From Stramentimicrobium sp964433555 (GTDB taxonomy: Bacteria > Atribacterota > Phoenicimicrobiia > Phoenicimicrobiales > Stramentimicrobiaceae), in the NCBI GenBank assembly GCA_964433555.1, contig CAYSRG010000020.1, forward strand, positions 1 through 46,621: a DNA stretch of 46,621 bases, given 5' to 3'. The notes under the pieces were generated by a model. That model was not told the origin of the DNA and made no database searches. It saw only the letters and a program-made list of their open reading frames with translations. Shown here piece after piece: positions 1-8,560 of this stretch (position 1 is its first letter; every line of letters begins with the position of its first letter). Both the position numbers and the translations under genes were made by a program.

Positions 1-623
1 TGGTGTAAATGAATATGCATTGCTTGTTTGGCCCTATCTAGGTCTTTTGCCTTAACTGCATTAAATATATCTTTGTGCTCTTGAAGACTATGTCTTAAAC
101 GTTCTGACACTCCCAATGCTTTAATCCAATGTTCAGATTGTTGATATAGATTGTCACATATTTCTATTAATTTCTTATTCTCTGAAATATTTATGATATT
201 TTTATGATATTTTGAATTGAGATTACTATAAGATAGGGCATCGTTTGCAAATACGGCTTCTTCCATCTGCTCAATAATTACTCTAAGATTTTTAATATCT
301 TTCTCAGTAAATTTTTGAGTAGCCAGCTTAACGGCATAGACTTCTAACTGCAGTCTAATATTTAGAACATCTAAAAGATCCTGAGGAGAAACCTGATTAA
401 CCACAATACCAATATTGGGTATAAGTTTTACAAAGCCTTCAGCTGCTAATAATCGAAGTGCTTCTCTAATGGGGGTACGACTAATATTCATTTGTGCAGC
501 AATTTTTTCTTCAAATAGGCGGGTATCAGATACTAATTTTCCTTGAATAATATCTCTTTTTATAATGCGATAAACTTTCTGGCTCAATAATTCATGATTT
601 TTAATTCTTGGAAATTTTGCCAT
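1..623 (-). CDS. GntR-family transcriptional regulator, FCD subfamily (3' end cut by window edge)
   Basis: DNA-binding regulator, probably controlling the catabolic operon at 1.0-8.6 kb. The reverse strand reads from an ATG at 623 (MAKFPRIKNH) into a winged helix-turn-helix with the typical block ISRTPIREALRLLAAEG around residues 45-60. A helical FCD ligand domain follows, with LNSKYHKNII near residue 130 and AMHIHLH at the cut end; these His residues fit the FCD metal or ligand site. About 207 codons are present and FCD regulators are usually 210-240 aa, so only a few residues are missing. The gene follows the operon on the same strand but has its own promoter, whose -10 lies inside a 15-bp inverted repeat at 684-698. 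Family is secure; the effector is unknown, probably an organic acid. Confidence 0.88.
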   Translation of the reverse strand, partial: MAKFPRIKNHELLSQKVYRIIKRDIIQGKLVSDTRLFEEKIAAQMNISRTPIREALRLLAAEGFVKLIPNIGIVVNQVSPQDLLDVLNIRLQLEVYAVKLATQKFTEKDIKNLRVIIEQMEEAVFANDALSYSNLNSKYHKNIINISENKKLIEICDNLYQQSEHWIKALGVSERLRHSLQEHKDIFNAVKAKDLDRAKQAMHIHLH

Positions 624-1001
624 AATAATAAAGCTCTTTTTTATATATTTAATAATTTAGCTTATTATTTTAGAAAATTAAATTGTATACATTATACATT
701 AATAATAGCAGAAATATATAAAAAATCAACATAAATATTATATTTTTTAATGTACTATAATGTAATATGAAGTAAAATATATTTATTTGGAATTCAATTG
801 GCCATCAAAAAAATAAATCCAATAATTTTATAATTTCTATATTTAATAGAATCAAAAGAAATCCATTACCATAATAGCTTTTTAGAAAACATATTATAAA
901 TATTCAATTATTAATAAAATACTTTTTAATAAACAATTCTAATTACTAAAATCGGCCTTAGTCTACTAAAATTATGGAAGACAAAATAGTATTGATAGAT
1001 A
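624..1001. other. Intergenic region between regulator and operon 3' end
   Basis: This very AT-rich stretch of about 380 bases holds no coding sequence. Apart from the operator and promoter at 684-698 I see no convincing terminator hairpin for the operon that ends at 1002. Confidence 0.5.
684..698 (-). promoter_or_regulatory. Predicted GntR operator over the -10 of the regulator promoter
   Basis: The site reads TGTATA-CAT-TATACA, a perfect inverted repeat with a 3-bp centre. On the minus strand it contains TATAAT (696-691), which suits a -10 box 68 bp upstream of the regulator ATG; no strong -35 is visible. The identical 15 bases recur at 8745-8759 before the TRAP transporter. FCD-type GntR proteins commonly bind short palindromes built on TTGTATACAA, so autoregulation is the natural reading. 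Binding is inferred, not shown. Confidence 0.65.
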
Positions 1002-1853
1002 TTACAATCCGCTAAATAATTTCCCTGACTTGTAACAACAACCTTTGTGTCTAGCGCAAGCCTTAGTGCCTCTATCGCATTCTTTAATACTATCTGGAGA
1101 TCCACTTAATGTTTGTTGACACAACCATTCAATTAAACTAATTAGTTTCTCCAAAGATTTTTTATCTCCCCTAGCCACTATTGTAGAGCTTCCTTCAGCT
1201 CCATTAATACCTCCCCTACCAATAACAATTGCTTCTATTCCTACTAATATTTTTATTGCTTCTATTTCCGTTATTATCTCACCAAGTAAGGGAACAAGCC
1301 CAACAGATGAGCCCATAGACCAGATTGAAGAAGTACGACCAGCGTATTTAATAGCTTCTAAAACAGAACCTGGAATTAGTTTTTCTATACCAACGGCAAT
1401 AATTAATTTTGAGCCTTCACTATGTATTGGAGCTAAAAGATTATTGCGACTTCCTAAACCATGAGTACCTGCCATCAGACAAGCGTTACCGTAAATATCA
1501 TAAGCATTTGCTCCGGTAACTACTACATCGGATTTACCTATTTTTTTTAATAAATCCTGAGCCGGGGGATCTTTTTCCAGATCATAGATTTTCCCCTGAT
1601 AAATAAACATAGTATGTGGCATATCTTCTTTATTCTGGTAGGCAGTAACAGTGCCTCTGGGAGTGATTCTTCCTGATAATCGCAAAGGGGTACCGGTTAA
1701 TATTTCTGATAAGGCTGAAACTGTTGTTCCTCCAAATAGAATTATTTTTCCTTTCAATATAGCCTCTTTAATGCATTCTAATTCACTTATAGCTTTAGCT
1801 ATTAACCACTTACCTGCATTAACTGTAAGGGTAAATTGTATCTGACTAAGCAT
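1002..1853 (-). CDS. Conserved-looking protein of unknown function, 283 aa, Cys-rich C-terminus
   Basis: I do not recognise a characterised family. The protein is soluble with no signal peptide. An alpha/beta core is suggested by glycine-rich strand-loop segments: GKIILFGGTTVSALSEIL (about 35-52), DVVVTGANAYD (about 109-119), AGTHGLGS and EAIVIGRGGING (about 207-218). A basic tail carries six cysteines from about residue 245 (LC, EC, AC, GCC), which could bind a metal or cluster. The pattern loosely recalls ISOCOT-fold sugar or acid isomerases, but that is a guess. It is the last gene of the minus-strand catabolic operon, 128 bp after the SDR, so a role in the same pathway is likely. The start is ATG at 1853. 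Confidence 0.6.
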   Translation of the reverse strand: MLSQIQFTLTVNAGKWLIAKAISELECIKEAILKGKIILFGGTTVSALSEILTGTPLRLSGRITPRGTVTAYQNKEDMPHTMFIYQGKIYDLEKDPPAQDLLKKIGKSDVVVTGANAYDIYGNACLMAGTHGLGSRNNLLAPIHSEGSKLIIAVGIEKLIPGSVLEAIKYAGRTSSIWSMGSSVGLVPLLGEIITEIEAIKILVGIEAIVIGRGGINGAEGSSTIVARGDKKSLEKLISLIEWLCQQTLSGSPDSIKECDRGTKACARHKGCCYKSGKLFSGL

Positions 1854-1981
1854 TTATTTCTGTCTCCTGATTGCTTTATTTTTTTATATGCCTTTTTCTA
1901 TTTAAATCATACTTATTTAGAAGTATAGGTTAGATTTATGGTTACATTTAACAATTTAACAGAATTTCTAACTAAGTAAAT

Positions 1982-2746
1982 TTATATACCACAAGCCAAT
2001 AGACCTCCATCAATAGCTAAATATGCACCTGTAATAAAGTCAGAAGCAGAAGATGCTAAGAAAATTACTGCTCCGGTGAGATCTTTTAGATCTCCCAAGC
2101 GTCCCATTGGTGTTCGTGTAATTATCTTCTCATATATTTCTTTTTTACTAAGCCTTTCCTTGGTCTGATTAGTAATGAAATATCCAGGAATAATACAATT
2201 CACATTAATATTATAGGGAGCCCATTCCACAGCTAAAACTTTGGTTAACTGGACAACTCCCCCATTACCGGAAGCATAAGCAGCTGCACCATAATTACCA
2301 AAGAAGGATGTTATGGAACCAATATTTATAATTTTGCCTCTCCTGTTTTGCACCATATGTCTTCCAATTATTTTACAGGTTATAAATACACTATTCAAAT
2401 TAATGAATACCACTTTATTAAATTCTTCTTGATTTAATTCTAAAGCGGGCTTTTTAACATTAAAGCCCTGGGCATTAATCAGAATATCGATCTTTCCAAA
2501 TTGCCTGCTTGCTTCTTTTTCTAATTTTTCAATTTCTTCGGAAGAAGTAACATCAGCAACAAAAGGAAAGGTTTTTACCCTAAAATCTTTTATTTCTTCT
2601 ACTAACTTTTCTAATTTCTCTTTAGTACGACTTACCGGGCAAATATTAGCACCTGCTTCAGCCAAACCATGACATAATGATTGCCCTATTCCTCCACTTC
2701 CTCCAATGACAATCGCGTTTTTCCCTTTCAAGCTAAACATTTTCAT
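1982..2746 (-). CDS. Short-chain dehydrogenase/reductase (SDR) with atypical active site
   Basis: NAD(P)-dependent oxidoreductase fold, probably acting on a hydroxyl or keto group of the pathway intermediate. Visible are the nucleotide-binding loop GGSGGIG, the INAQG segment (NNAG equivalent), a Ser in GSITSF and the Tyr of AAYASGN, then a C-terminus ending DGGLLACGI typical of SDRs. The usual YxxxK motif reads Y-A-S-G-N, so the catalytic Lys is Asn. The Tyr codon is at about 2278 and the Asn codon about 12 bases downstream in translation. An upstream GTG (2758) touches the GGAG motif and is an unlikely start; ATG at 2746 is preferred. It lies 31 bp after the PrpD gene in one operon. Closest usual relatives are gluconate- or 3-ketoacyl-type SDRs; the substrate is unknown. 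Confidence 0.85.
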   Translation of the reverse strand: MKMFSLKGKNAIVIGGSGGIGQSLCHGLAEAGANICPVSRTKEKLEKLVEEIKDFRVKTFPFVADVTSSEEIEKLEKEASRQFGKIDILINAQGFNVKKPALELNQEEFNKVVFINLNSVFITCKIIGRHMVQNRRGKIINIGSITSFFGNYGAAAYASGNGGVVQLTKVLAVEWAPYNINVNCIIPGYFITNQTKERLSKKEIYEKIITRTPMGRLGDLKDLTGAVIFLASSASDFITGAYLAIDGGLLACGI

Positions 2747-2777
2747 AATAATAACCACACTCCTATTCTAAAACTTT

Positions 2778-4133
2778 CTATAATTTCCTTTTTATTAACT
2801 TAATTATAGATGAGATATCAGAAATATCATCAAGCTTATCAGCTGCCCTAATAATTCCTTCTATGCTTTCTTCGCTCAGTCTATTTCCACAAAGATTTTT
2901 AAATTTTAGCCCAATTTCTTCCCATCCTACTGGATTTTCGGGATCACCCTTAGCATAATTTGTTCTCTGGCTATACCGTTTACCATCAGCTGTCTCAATC
3001 TCCACAATAGAGGCATATCCCTGAGGAAATTCTTTTTCTAATGACTCATCAACAACTAATCTGATTTTCTTTAATAAATTTTTAGTTTGTGGATCATCTA
3101 AAAGTTCTTGAGAAAATACAGGAATGTTACAATGTCTAAACCTGATGGCCGAAGCAACACAATATGATATACTGAATTTACCATCAGTAGGATTTTTTGG
3201 ATTTAAATTGCCCGTAAGATCCATTGCTAACTGATAAATTCGTACTGTAATTTTAGTAATATCCTCGGGTTTAAGATTGTATTGCTGAACTAAAACTAAG
3301 GTTCCATCTACAGGTGAATTGGTATGCCTGCAACCGGCATGTACTTTAAATCCTACCTCACCCATAGAGTAGTGTTTTCCTAAATCTGTGATAATACTTT
3401 CCAGGTTTGTTTCCTCGGAAGTGGCACGGACGAAACCTTGCTTTCCTTCAATAATTCTAGAAGGACCAGTAAATCCTTTTTGGGCAAGCAGAGAAGATAA
3501 TAATCCATTCTGAGCTGCTTTAGCTGGATGTAAAGGTTTAGTCATAGCACCATCACTAATGAATTCCCATAGACCTGCGGCTTGAGTACCTGCATTACCT
3601 AAAGCATGAATCAGCTGTTCCTGAGAAAGGCCCATGATTTTCCCGGTAGCAGCGGCAGAGGCAAAGGTCCCTGCTGTACCAGTAGTATGCCAGATACGAA
3701 AATGGGAAGGATTAATAGCTATACCTATTCTTATTCCTATCTCATAGCCTATTACTAAAGCAGTAATAAATGCTTTACCATTTATTTTTTCCTTCTCGGA
3801 TACAGCAAGTACGGCCGGTATAACTGGAACTCCAGGATGATACATTGCCTTCTTATGAATATCATCTAATTCCAGGAAATGAGATAGAGCAGCATTGACT
3901 AAGGCAGCATTTAGAACAGAAGTTTTATCACCATAAGGTATAATAGTAGCATCAGGATTACCTCCCATTTCGCGAGCTATATCAATAAAAATGTGAGCAG
4001 TTTCTGAATCTGAAGCAGCGATAGTACATCCCAGCCAATCAAGAAAGCACATTTTAGCTAGTCGAATTATATTTGGTGGTATATCCTCATACTGGATTTT
4101 TAAGATAAATTCAGAAAGATTTTTAGAGATCAT
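2778..4133 (-). CDS. MmgE/PrpD family protein
   Basis: This family includes 2-methylcitrate dehydratase, cis-aconitate decarboxylase and iminodisuccinate epimerase, which act on small di- and tricarboxylates in the cytoplasm. The 451-residue length is normal. Family active-site blocks are present: LELDDIHKKAMYHPG (88-102, with Asp90/91, His93, His99), RIWHTTGTAG (about 146-155) and MTKPLHPAKAAQNG (about 197-210). The ATG at 4133 has a good AGGAG 6-8 bases upstream. It sits 14 bp after the alcohol dehydrogenase and 31 bp before the SDR, so the three are co-transcribed. No methylcitrate synthase or methylisocitrate lyase is nearby, which argues against a propionate role and for a different acid substrate. 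Confidence 0.9.
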   Translation of the reverse strand: MISKNLSEFILKIQYEDIPPNIIRLAKMCFLDWLGCTIAASDSETAHIFIDIAREMGGNPDATIIPYGDKTSVLNAALVNAALSHFLELDDIHKKAMYHPGVPVIPAVLAVSEKEKINGKAFITALVIGYEIGIRIGIAINPSHFRIWHTTGTAGTFASAAATGKIMGLSQEQLIHALGNAGTQAAGLWEFISDGAMTKPLHPAKAAQNGLLSSLLAQKGFTGPSRIIEGKQGFVRATSEETNLESIITDLGKHYSMGEVGFKVHAGCRHTNSPVDGTLVLVQQYNLKPEDITKITVRIYQLAMDLTGNLNPKNPTDGKFSISYCVASAIRFRHCNIPVFSQELLDDPQTKNLLKKIRLVVDESLEKEFPQGYASIVEIETADGKRYSQRTNYAKGDPENPVGWEEIGLKFKNLCGNRLSEESIEGIIRAADKLDDISDISSIIKLIKRKL

Positions 4134-4147
4134 TTTATGCTCCTTTA

Positions 4148-5308
4148 TTATTGAAACGATTTTTCGCAGATATCAATTAAATCTTTCACTGTGGGTATGC
4201 GAGGATTTATAGCAATATTACCACTCTTCATCGCTTGTGAGGCAATATCCGGAATATACTTTGGATCCAGATTCATCTCCTTAAAACTTATTGGTAAATC
4301 CACTTCTAGTAATAGCTGTTGGACAGCGATAACCGAAGATTGAGCCGCTTCCCGTCTAGATAATTTCTTGATCGATACTCCTAAAGCTGAGGCAATATGG
4401 GCAAATTTGTCAAAGTTTCCTTTAAGATTATACTCCATTATATAGGGGAGTAGAACAGAATTAGCCACACCATGTGGAACTTCATAATATCCACAGAAAG
4501 GACCAGTAATAGCATGAAGCATTCCCAATCTGGTATTGCGGAATGCAATTCCTGCTAATAAACTTCCCATTAACATATTATCTCTTGCTTCAAGATTGTT
4601 TCCATTAGCTACTGCATGGCATAAATTTTCACCAATTCTTCGAATAGCTTCTAATGCTAACACTTCCGTTGGCGCTTTAGTATAGGTATTGGTGTATGAT
4701 TCTATAGCATGTGATAAGGCATCCATACCAGTAGAGGCAGTTATTTGTGGTGGCATTGTTAAAGTTAACAACGGATCTAAGATAGATAGGGAAGGGACGA
4801 TATAGGGACTGCGAATACCTACCCGTGCTTTCCCCTCACGATCAGCAATCACTGCCACATCGGTAATTTCTGCACTGGTACCCGCAGTAGTAGGTAAAGC
4901 AATAACCTCCATAGGTGGTTGTTTCACCTTATTAACTCCGGCATAATCAATACATTTACCACCATTGGTTACTACCACGCCAATAGCCTTAGCAGTATCG
5001 ATGGAACTACCTCCTCCAATACCCACGATCAAATCGTAATTCTCTTTTTTAATTAGAGAGGCTCCCTTATCAACAGTATCTATAGAGGAACTAATCTCGA
5101 TATCTTCAAATAATCCACTCTTAATGTGATATGCTGCAAGAATTTTTTGAATCTTCTCGACTAAACCAGCTTTCTTCACTCCAGAATCGGCAATAATTAT
5201 TACTTTTTTAGCATTTTTTTGAGCAACTATCTCTCCAAGCTGTTCAGCCGATCCGACACCATAAATAATCCTGGTTTCCATTACAAAACTAAAATATTCT
5301 TTGGTCAT
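4148..5308 (-). CDS. Iron-containing (group III) alcohol dehydrogenase
   Basis: NAD(P)-dependent, metal-dependent oxidoreductase interconverting an alcohol with an aldehyde or ketone. The N-terminal nucleotide domain has GIGGGSSID (96-104). The metal site is complete: Asp196 and His200 in GMDALSHAIES, His265 in GMLHAI, and His279 in VPHGVAN. Its 386 aa match the family length. The start is ATG at 5308 with AGGAG upstream. It follows the TAXI binding-protein gene after a 240-bp spacer containing a large hairpin, and is followed closely by PrpD. The subfamily resembles lactaldehyde, butanol or hydroxyacid-oxoacid type enzymes; the exact substrate cannot be read from sequence. Confidence 0.93.
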   Translation of the reverse strand: MTKEYFSFVMETRIIYGVGSAEQLGEIVAQKNAKKVIIIADSGVKKAGLVEKIQKILAAYHIKSGLFEDIEISSSIDTVDKGASLIKKENYDLIVGIGGGSSIDTAKAIGVVVTNGGKCIDYAGVNKVKQPPMEVIALPTTAGTSAEITDVAVIADREGKARVGIRSPYIVPSLSILDPLLTLTMPPQITASTGMDALSHAIESYTNTYTKAPTEVLALEAIRRIGENLCHAVANGNNLEARDNMLMGSLLAGIAFRNTRLGMLHAITGPFCGYYEVPHGVANSVLLPYIMEYNLKGNFDKFAHIASALGVSIKKLSRREAAQSSVIAVQQLLLEVDLPISFKEMNLDPKYIPDIASQAMKSGNIAINPRIPTVKDLIDICEKSFQ

Positions 5309-5399
5309 AAATAATACTCCTATTAATCAATTAATTTTTTATTATATCTTGTCAAAATATTTAATTTACAAATCATTACCGCTTATAATTACCTACTTA

Positions 5400-5459
5400 T
5401 AAATAAATTGTATTACTTAAGAAAATACCAGCCCTTTCTTAAGTAATACAATTTATTTA
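5400..5459 (-). repeat. Very long perfect hairpin between the TAXI gene and the dehydrogenase
   Basis: The arms 5400-5424 and 5435-5459 are perfectly complementary over 25 bp, with a 10-base loop (5425-5434, ATACCAGCCC on the plus strand). It lies within the operon, 90 bp after the TAXI stop and 91 bp before the dehydrogenase start. No long U-tract follows on the minus strand, so it is at best a partial terminator. It could be an mRNA-stabilising or RNase III-type processing site that lets the abundant binding protein be made in excess. The arms are AT-rich. Confidence 0.7.
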
Positions 5460-5548
5460 ATTATTATTAAAGAATATAATAAAGAGAGAGAATAATTTAA
5501 AAAATCAGCAAAATATCATATATATAAACTTTTCAAGTTTTCAGTTTA

Positions 5549-6556
5549 TTAGTCTATCGGTTTTGCTTGTTCTGGAATTTCTAAACCTAATTCTTCCCAG
5601 TATTTAGCTGCACCTGGGTGTAAAGGAATTACCATTCCTTCAAGCACTCTCTGGTCAACCGGAATAACTCGTTTCCAATCTTGATGAATATCGCCAGCAT
5701 AGTCTAATCCTTCTTCAGTAAAGAAATTGCTGACAATTTTGTAAACAGATTCTTCTGGAACATCTTTATGGACAATCACCAAGCTCGGAGAGACGGACTG
5801 TTGAACTGGTTGCTCTAATCCCCTATATGCACCAGCAGGAACAACACCCTTTACTGAGCCCGGAAGCTCTTTTAAGCATTTGTCTAATTCCTCATTAGTC
5901 AACGAAATTAATACCATATCATGTGTTGTAGCAACTTCAGTCAAAGAAGCAGCAGGATAACCCCCAGGACCTACGAAAACATCTATTTGCCCATCCTTTA
6001 AAGCAGCCGCTGCATCAGCAAAAGGAAGATAAGAAGGTATAATATCATTAAAAACATTAAGGGCTTTTAACATTCTCTCTGCAATAACTGCGCTGCCACT
6101 TCCTGGTGGTCCTAAGCTCATTTTTTTACCTTTCAAATCTTCTATAGATTCAATATTTTTCTGCTTCAGAGTAACCCAGTTTGTTTCCGGCCATAAATAC
6201 ATAGCTATACCGCGTATATTGGAATACTCTTTTTCCCAGCCCCACTCTTCCATTCCTTTGAAAGCTTCATAGGCATTGTAAATAAAGGCTAATCCAAAAT
6301 GCGCTTCTTTTCTATCAACTCTTCTCACATTTTCTACAGAACCCGCAGAAACATCAACTGTTATTCGAATATCAGGTAATTTTTCCTCAATATATTGGGC
6401 AAATCCACTGGCATGATGATAGTAGACCCCTCCAGGACCACCTGATGCCATACCATACATTTCCAGCTGAGCAAAAGCACTACTTGAAAATACTAAAACA
6501 GATAACAGTAATACAAACACTGAAATTAAATACACTTTTGATAGTATTTTCATCAT
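5549..6556 (-). CDS. TRAP transporter solute-binding protein, TAXI family
   Basis: Extracytoplasmic receptor that captures the substrate and delivers it to the TRAP permease encoded just upstream. The N-terminus is a clear signal peptide: MMK, a hydrophobic core of about 20 residues, then SSSAFA before Gln, fitting cleavage by signal peptidase I near residue 29. The mature part starts with the TAXI hallmark YGMASGGPGGVYYHHASGFA (33-52, the G-G-x-Y region) and contains KGKKMSLGPPGSGS (about 142-155) and DGQIDVFVGPGG. The 335 aa length is typical. The start is ATG 6556, with GGAGG 6-8 bases upstream. It lies 39 bp after the permease in the same operon. TAXI proteins bind glutamate or other carboxylates, consistent with an organic-acid regulon. 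Confidence 0.94.
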   Translation of the reverse strand: MMKILSKVYLISVFVLLLSVLVFSSSAFAQLEMYGMASGGPGGVYYHHASGFAQYIEEKLPDIRITVDVSAGSVENVRRVDRKEAHFGLAFIYNAYEAFKGMEEWGWEKEYSNIRGIAMYLWPETNWVTLKQKNIESIEDLKGKKMSLGPPGSGSAVIAERMLKALNVFNDIIPSYLPFADAAAALKDGQIDVFVGPGGYPAASLTEVATTHDMVLISLTNEELDKCLKELPGSVKGVVPAGAYRGLEQPVQQSVSPSLVIVHKDVPEESVYKIVSNFFTEEGLDYAGDIHQDWKRVIPVDQRVLEGMVIPLHPGAAKYWEELGLEIPEQAKPID

Positions 6557-6595
6557 TGAATACCTCCATATTCTAATTTATTTAATAATATCAAC

Positions 6596-8560
6596 TTATT
6601 CTCTCTCTTTATTATACGTTTTTTTAAAATACTTCTGGGCTAAAATTACTATGGTAATAAATAATATACCAAAAATATCAGTATAGATTCCAGATTTTAA
6701 CAGAAGTAACGAAGCTGCGAGCAATAGGATTCTTTCTATTAAAGTAGTCTTTCTGTATAAGTATCCCATGATAAAGCCGGAAAAGGCCAGCATTGCTATG
6801 AATGAAGTAATAACCGTCAGAATAACGTTAGCCGCGCTTCCCTCCAATAGAATTCCAGGAGAGTATACGAATAGAAAAGGCATAACGTATAAAATTGATC
6901 CATACTTAAGAGCATTAAATCCGGTTTTCATTGGAGAAGAATGAGCAATCGAAGCTCCTGCAAAAGCCGCCACACAAACAGGAGGAGTAATATTGGAGGT
7001 CTGACTAAACCAAAAGACAATAAAATGGGCTGCCAGAAGAGGGACTCCGAGCTTGCTTAATGCTGGAATTGCCAGTACTGATACAATAATATAGGAAGAA
7101 GTAACTGTAGCTCCCATTCCAATGACCGTAGCAGCAAGAGCAATAAATATCATGGCTAATGGTAATATCCCTGAAGATAGGCCTATAATAATTGAGGAAA
7201 ATCTGATTCCAATGCCGGTAAGGAAAATACAACCAACAATGACACCGATAACTCCTACACTGGTGCCAATAACAATAGCATTCTTACCAGCCGCAATTAA
7301 AGCTTGGTGTAAATCGTTCAAAAAGCCGCTCTTAGATTCTTTCTTTAACAGAACATTAATTACTTTAGTCAGGATAGTGGCAAGAATGGCCCAAAAGGCA
7401 GCAAATTGAGGAGATATTCCTCTTACCAGTAAAAAAACAACCAACAAAATAATGAGTAAAAAATACCATCCTTCTTTTAATACTGAATAAGCATTTGGTA
7501 GATTTGAACTCAGGTGTCCACTGCCTATTCCAGTTTTCTTAGCTTCCAAATGAACCATGATAAATACACTGGTAAAATACAATAGTGCCGGAATCAATCC
7601 TACTTTTATAATCTGAATATAGGGAATTCCAGTAAATTCAACCATAAGAAAAGCTCCTGCCCCCATAACTGGTGGCATAAATTGACCTCCAGTTGAGGCA
7701 ACAGGTTCAATAGCCCCAGCAACTTCAGGTTTATATCCAGCTTTTTTCATTAAAGGAATAGTAAAAGTCCCTGTAGCTACTGTATTAGCTACTGCACTTC
7801 CACTTAAAGAACCAAAGAAACCACTTGCTATTACTGCTGTTTTTGCTGGTCCTCCCACAGTACGACCTGTTAAGGCCAGTGATAGATTAATAAAAAAATC
7901 ACCCGCTCCAGTCTTTTCTAGAAAAGCACCTAAAAATATAAACATCAAAACATAAGTGGCACAAACTGAAGCCACTGAACCAAATATACCTTCAATAGTA
8001 TTATATTGATAATACATAAAACGGCTAAAACTGACTCCAGAATGCCTTATGATTTGTGGGATGAATGTTGAATTACCATAAAGTGTATAAAGAATGAATA
8101 CAATGGTAACAATAGGTAAGGCATTCCCCAACACTCTACGTGAACCTTCGATACACAAAATAACTGCAATAGAGCCAAAAACAAGATCTATGGTTGTGGG
8201 AGGTAATCCGGCTTTAAAAGCCATAAGCGGATAATTATACACAAAATAGATGACAAAGGCAAAACTTAGCAGAACCAAAAAAATATCTATAAGGCTCGGT
8301 TTGTTTTTTGAATATTTATTCTTATTAAAGGGATTATATAGGAAGGCTAATGCTAAACATACACCTATAAAAAAACTGCGATGAAGTTGTATGGATATCA
8401 AACCAAAGGCAGAGGTATAGATATATAACAGCGGTAAAGAAATTGCTAGTAATTCAGTAATTAGTTTCCAGGTACCTTTTAAATCTCTCTTTTGTAGCTG
8501 ATATGCCTCATCAACAACATTGATACTATCTTGAGATTTTTCAATTTCATTATTATCCAT
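6596..8560 (-). CDS. TRAP transporter permease, fused 4TM/12TM subunit
   Basis: Ion-driven importer partner of the TAXI binding protein. The 654-residue chain joins a small DctQ-like part (hydrophobic helices within about residues 30-190) to a large DctM-like part. The latter has the TRAP signatures GGPAKTAVIASGFFGSLSGSA (about 235-255) and EPVASTGGQFMPPVMGAGAF (about 285-304), plus TSNITPPVCVAAFAGASIA (about 522-540). Around 16 or more hydrophobic segments are visible. The N-terminus is a hydrophilic stretch of about 30 residues. The start ATG 8560 has AGGAG 9 bases upstream. It is the first gene of the operon, downstream of the promoter with the GntR operator at 8745-8779. Confidence 0.94.
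   Translation of the reverse strand: MDNNEIEKSQDSINVVDEAYQLQKRDLKGTWKLITELLAISLPLLYIYTSAFGLISIQLHRSFFIGVCLALAFLYNPFNKNKYSKNKPSLIDIFLVLLSFAFVIYFVYNYPLMAFKAGLPPTTIDLVFGSIAVILCIEGSRRVLGNALPIVTIVFILYTLYGNSTFIPQIIRHSGVSFSRFMYYQYNTIEGIFGSVASVCATYVLMFIFLGAFLEKTGAGDFFINLSLALTGRTVGGPAKTAVIASGFFGSLSGSAVANTVATGTFTIPLMKKAGYKPEVAGAIEPVASTGGQFMPPVMGAGAFLMVEFTGIPYIQIIKVGLIPALLYFTSVFIMVHLEAKKTGIGSGHLSSNLPNAYSVLKEGWYFLLIILLVVFLLVRGISPQFAAFWAILATILTKVINVLLKKESKSGFLNDLHQALIAAGKNAIVIGTSVGVIGVIVGCIFLTGIGIRFSSIIIGLSSGILPLAMIFIALAATVIGMGATVTSSYIIVSVLAIPALSKLGVPLLAAHFIVFWFSQTSNITPPVCVAAFAGASIAHSSPMKTGFNALKYGSILYVMPFLFVYSPGILLEGSAANVILTVITSFIAMLAFSGFIMGYLYRKTTLIERILLLAASLLLLKSGIYTDIFGILFITIVILAQKYFKKTYNKERE

Noticed and set aside
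5400..5459. Hairpin as a CRISPR repeat or MITE
   Set aside because: Only one copy is seen in the window and there are no spacers or target duplications.
7005..7409. Open frames on both strands inside the TRAP permease gene
   Set aside because: They overlap a well-supported membrane protein gene and have no ribosome binding sites or family motifs.
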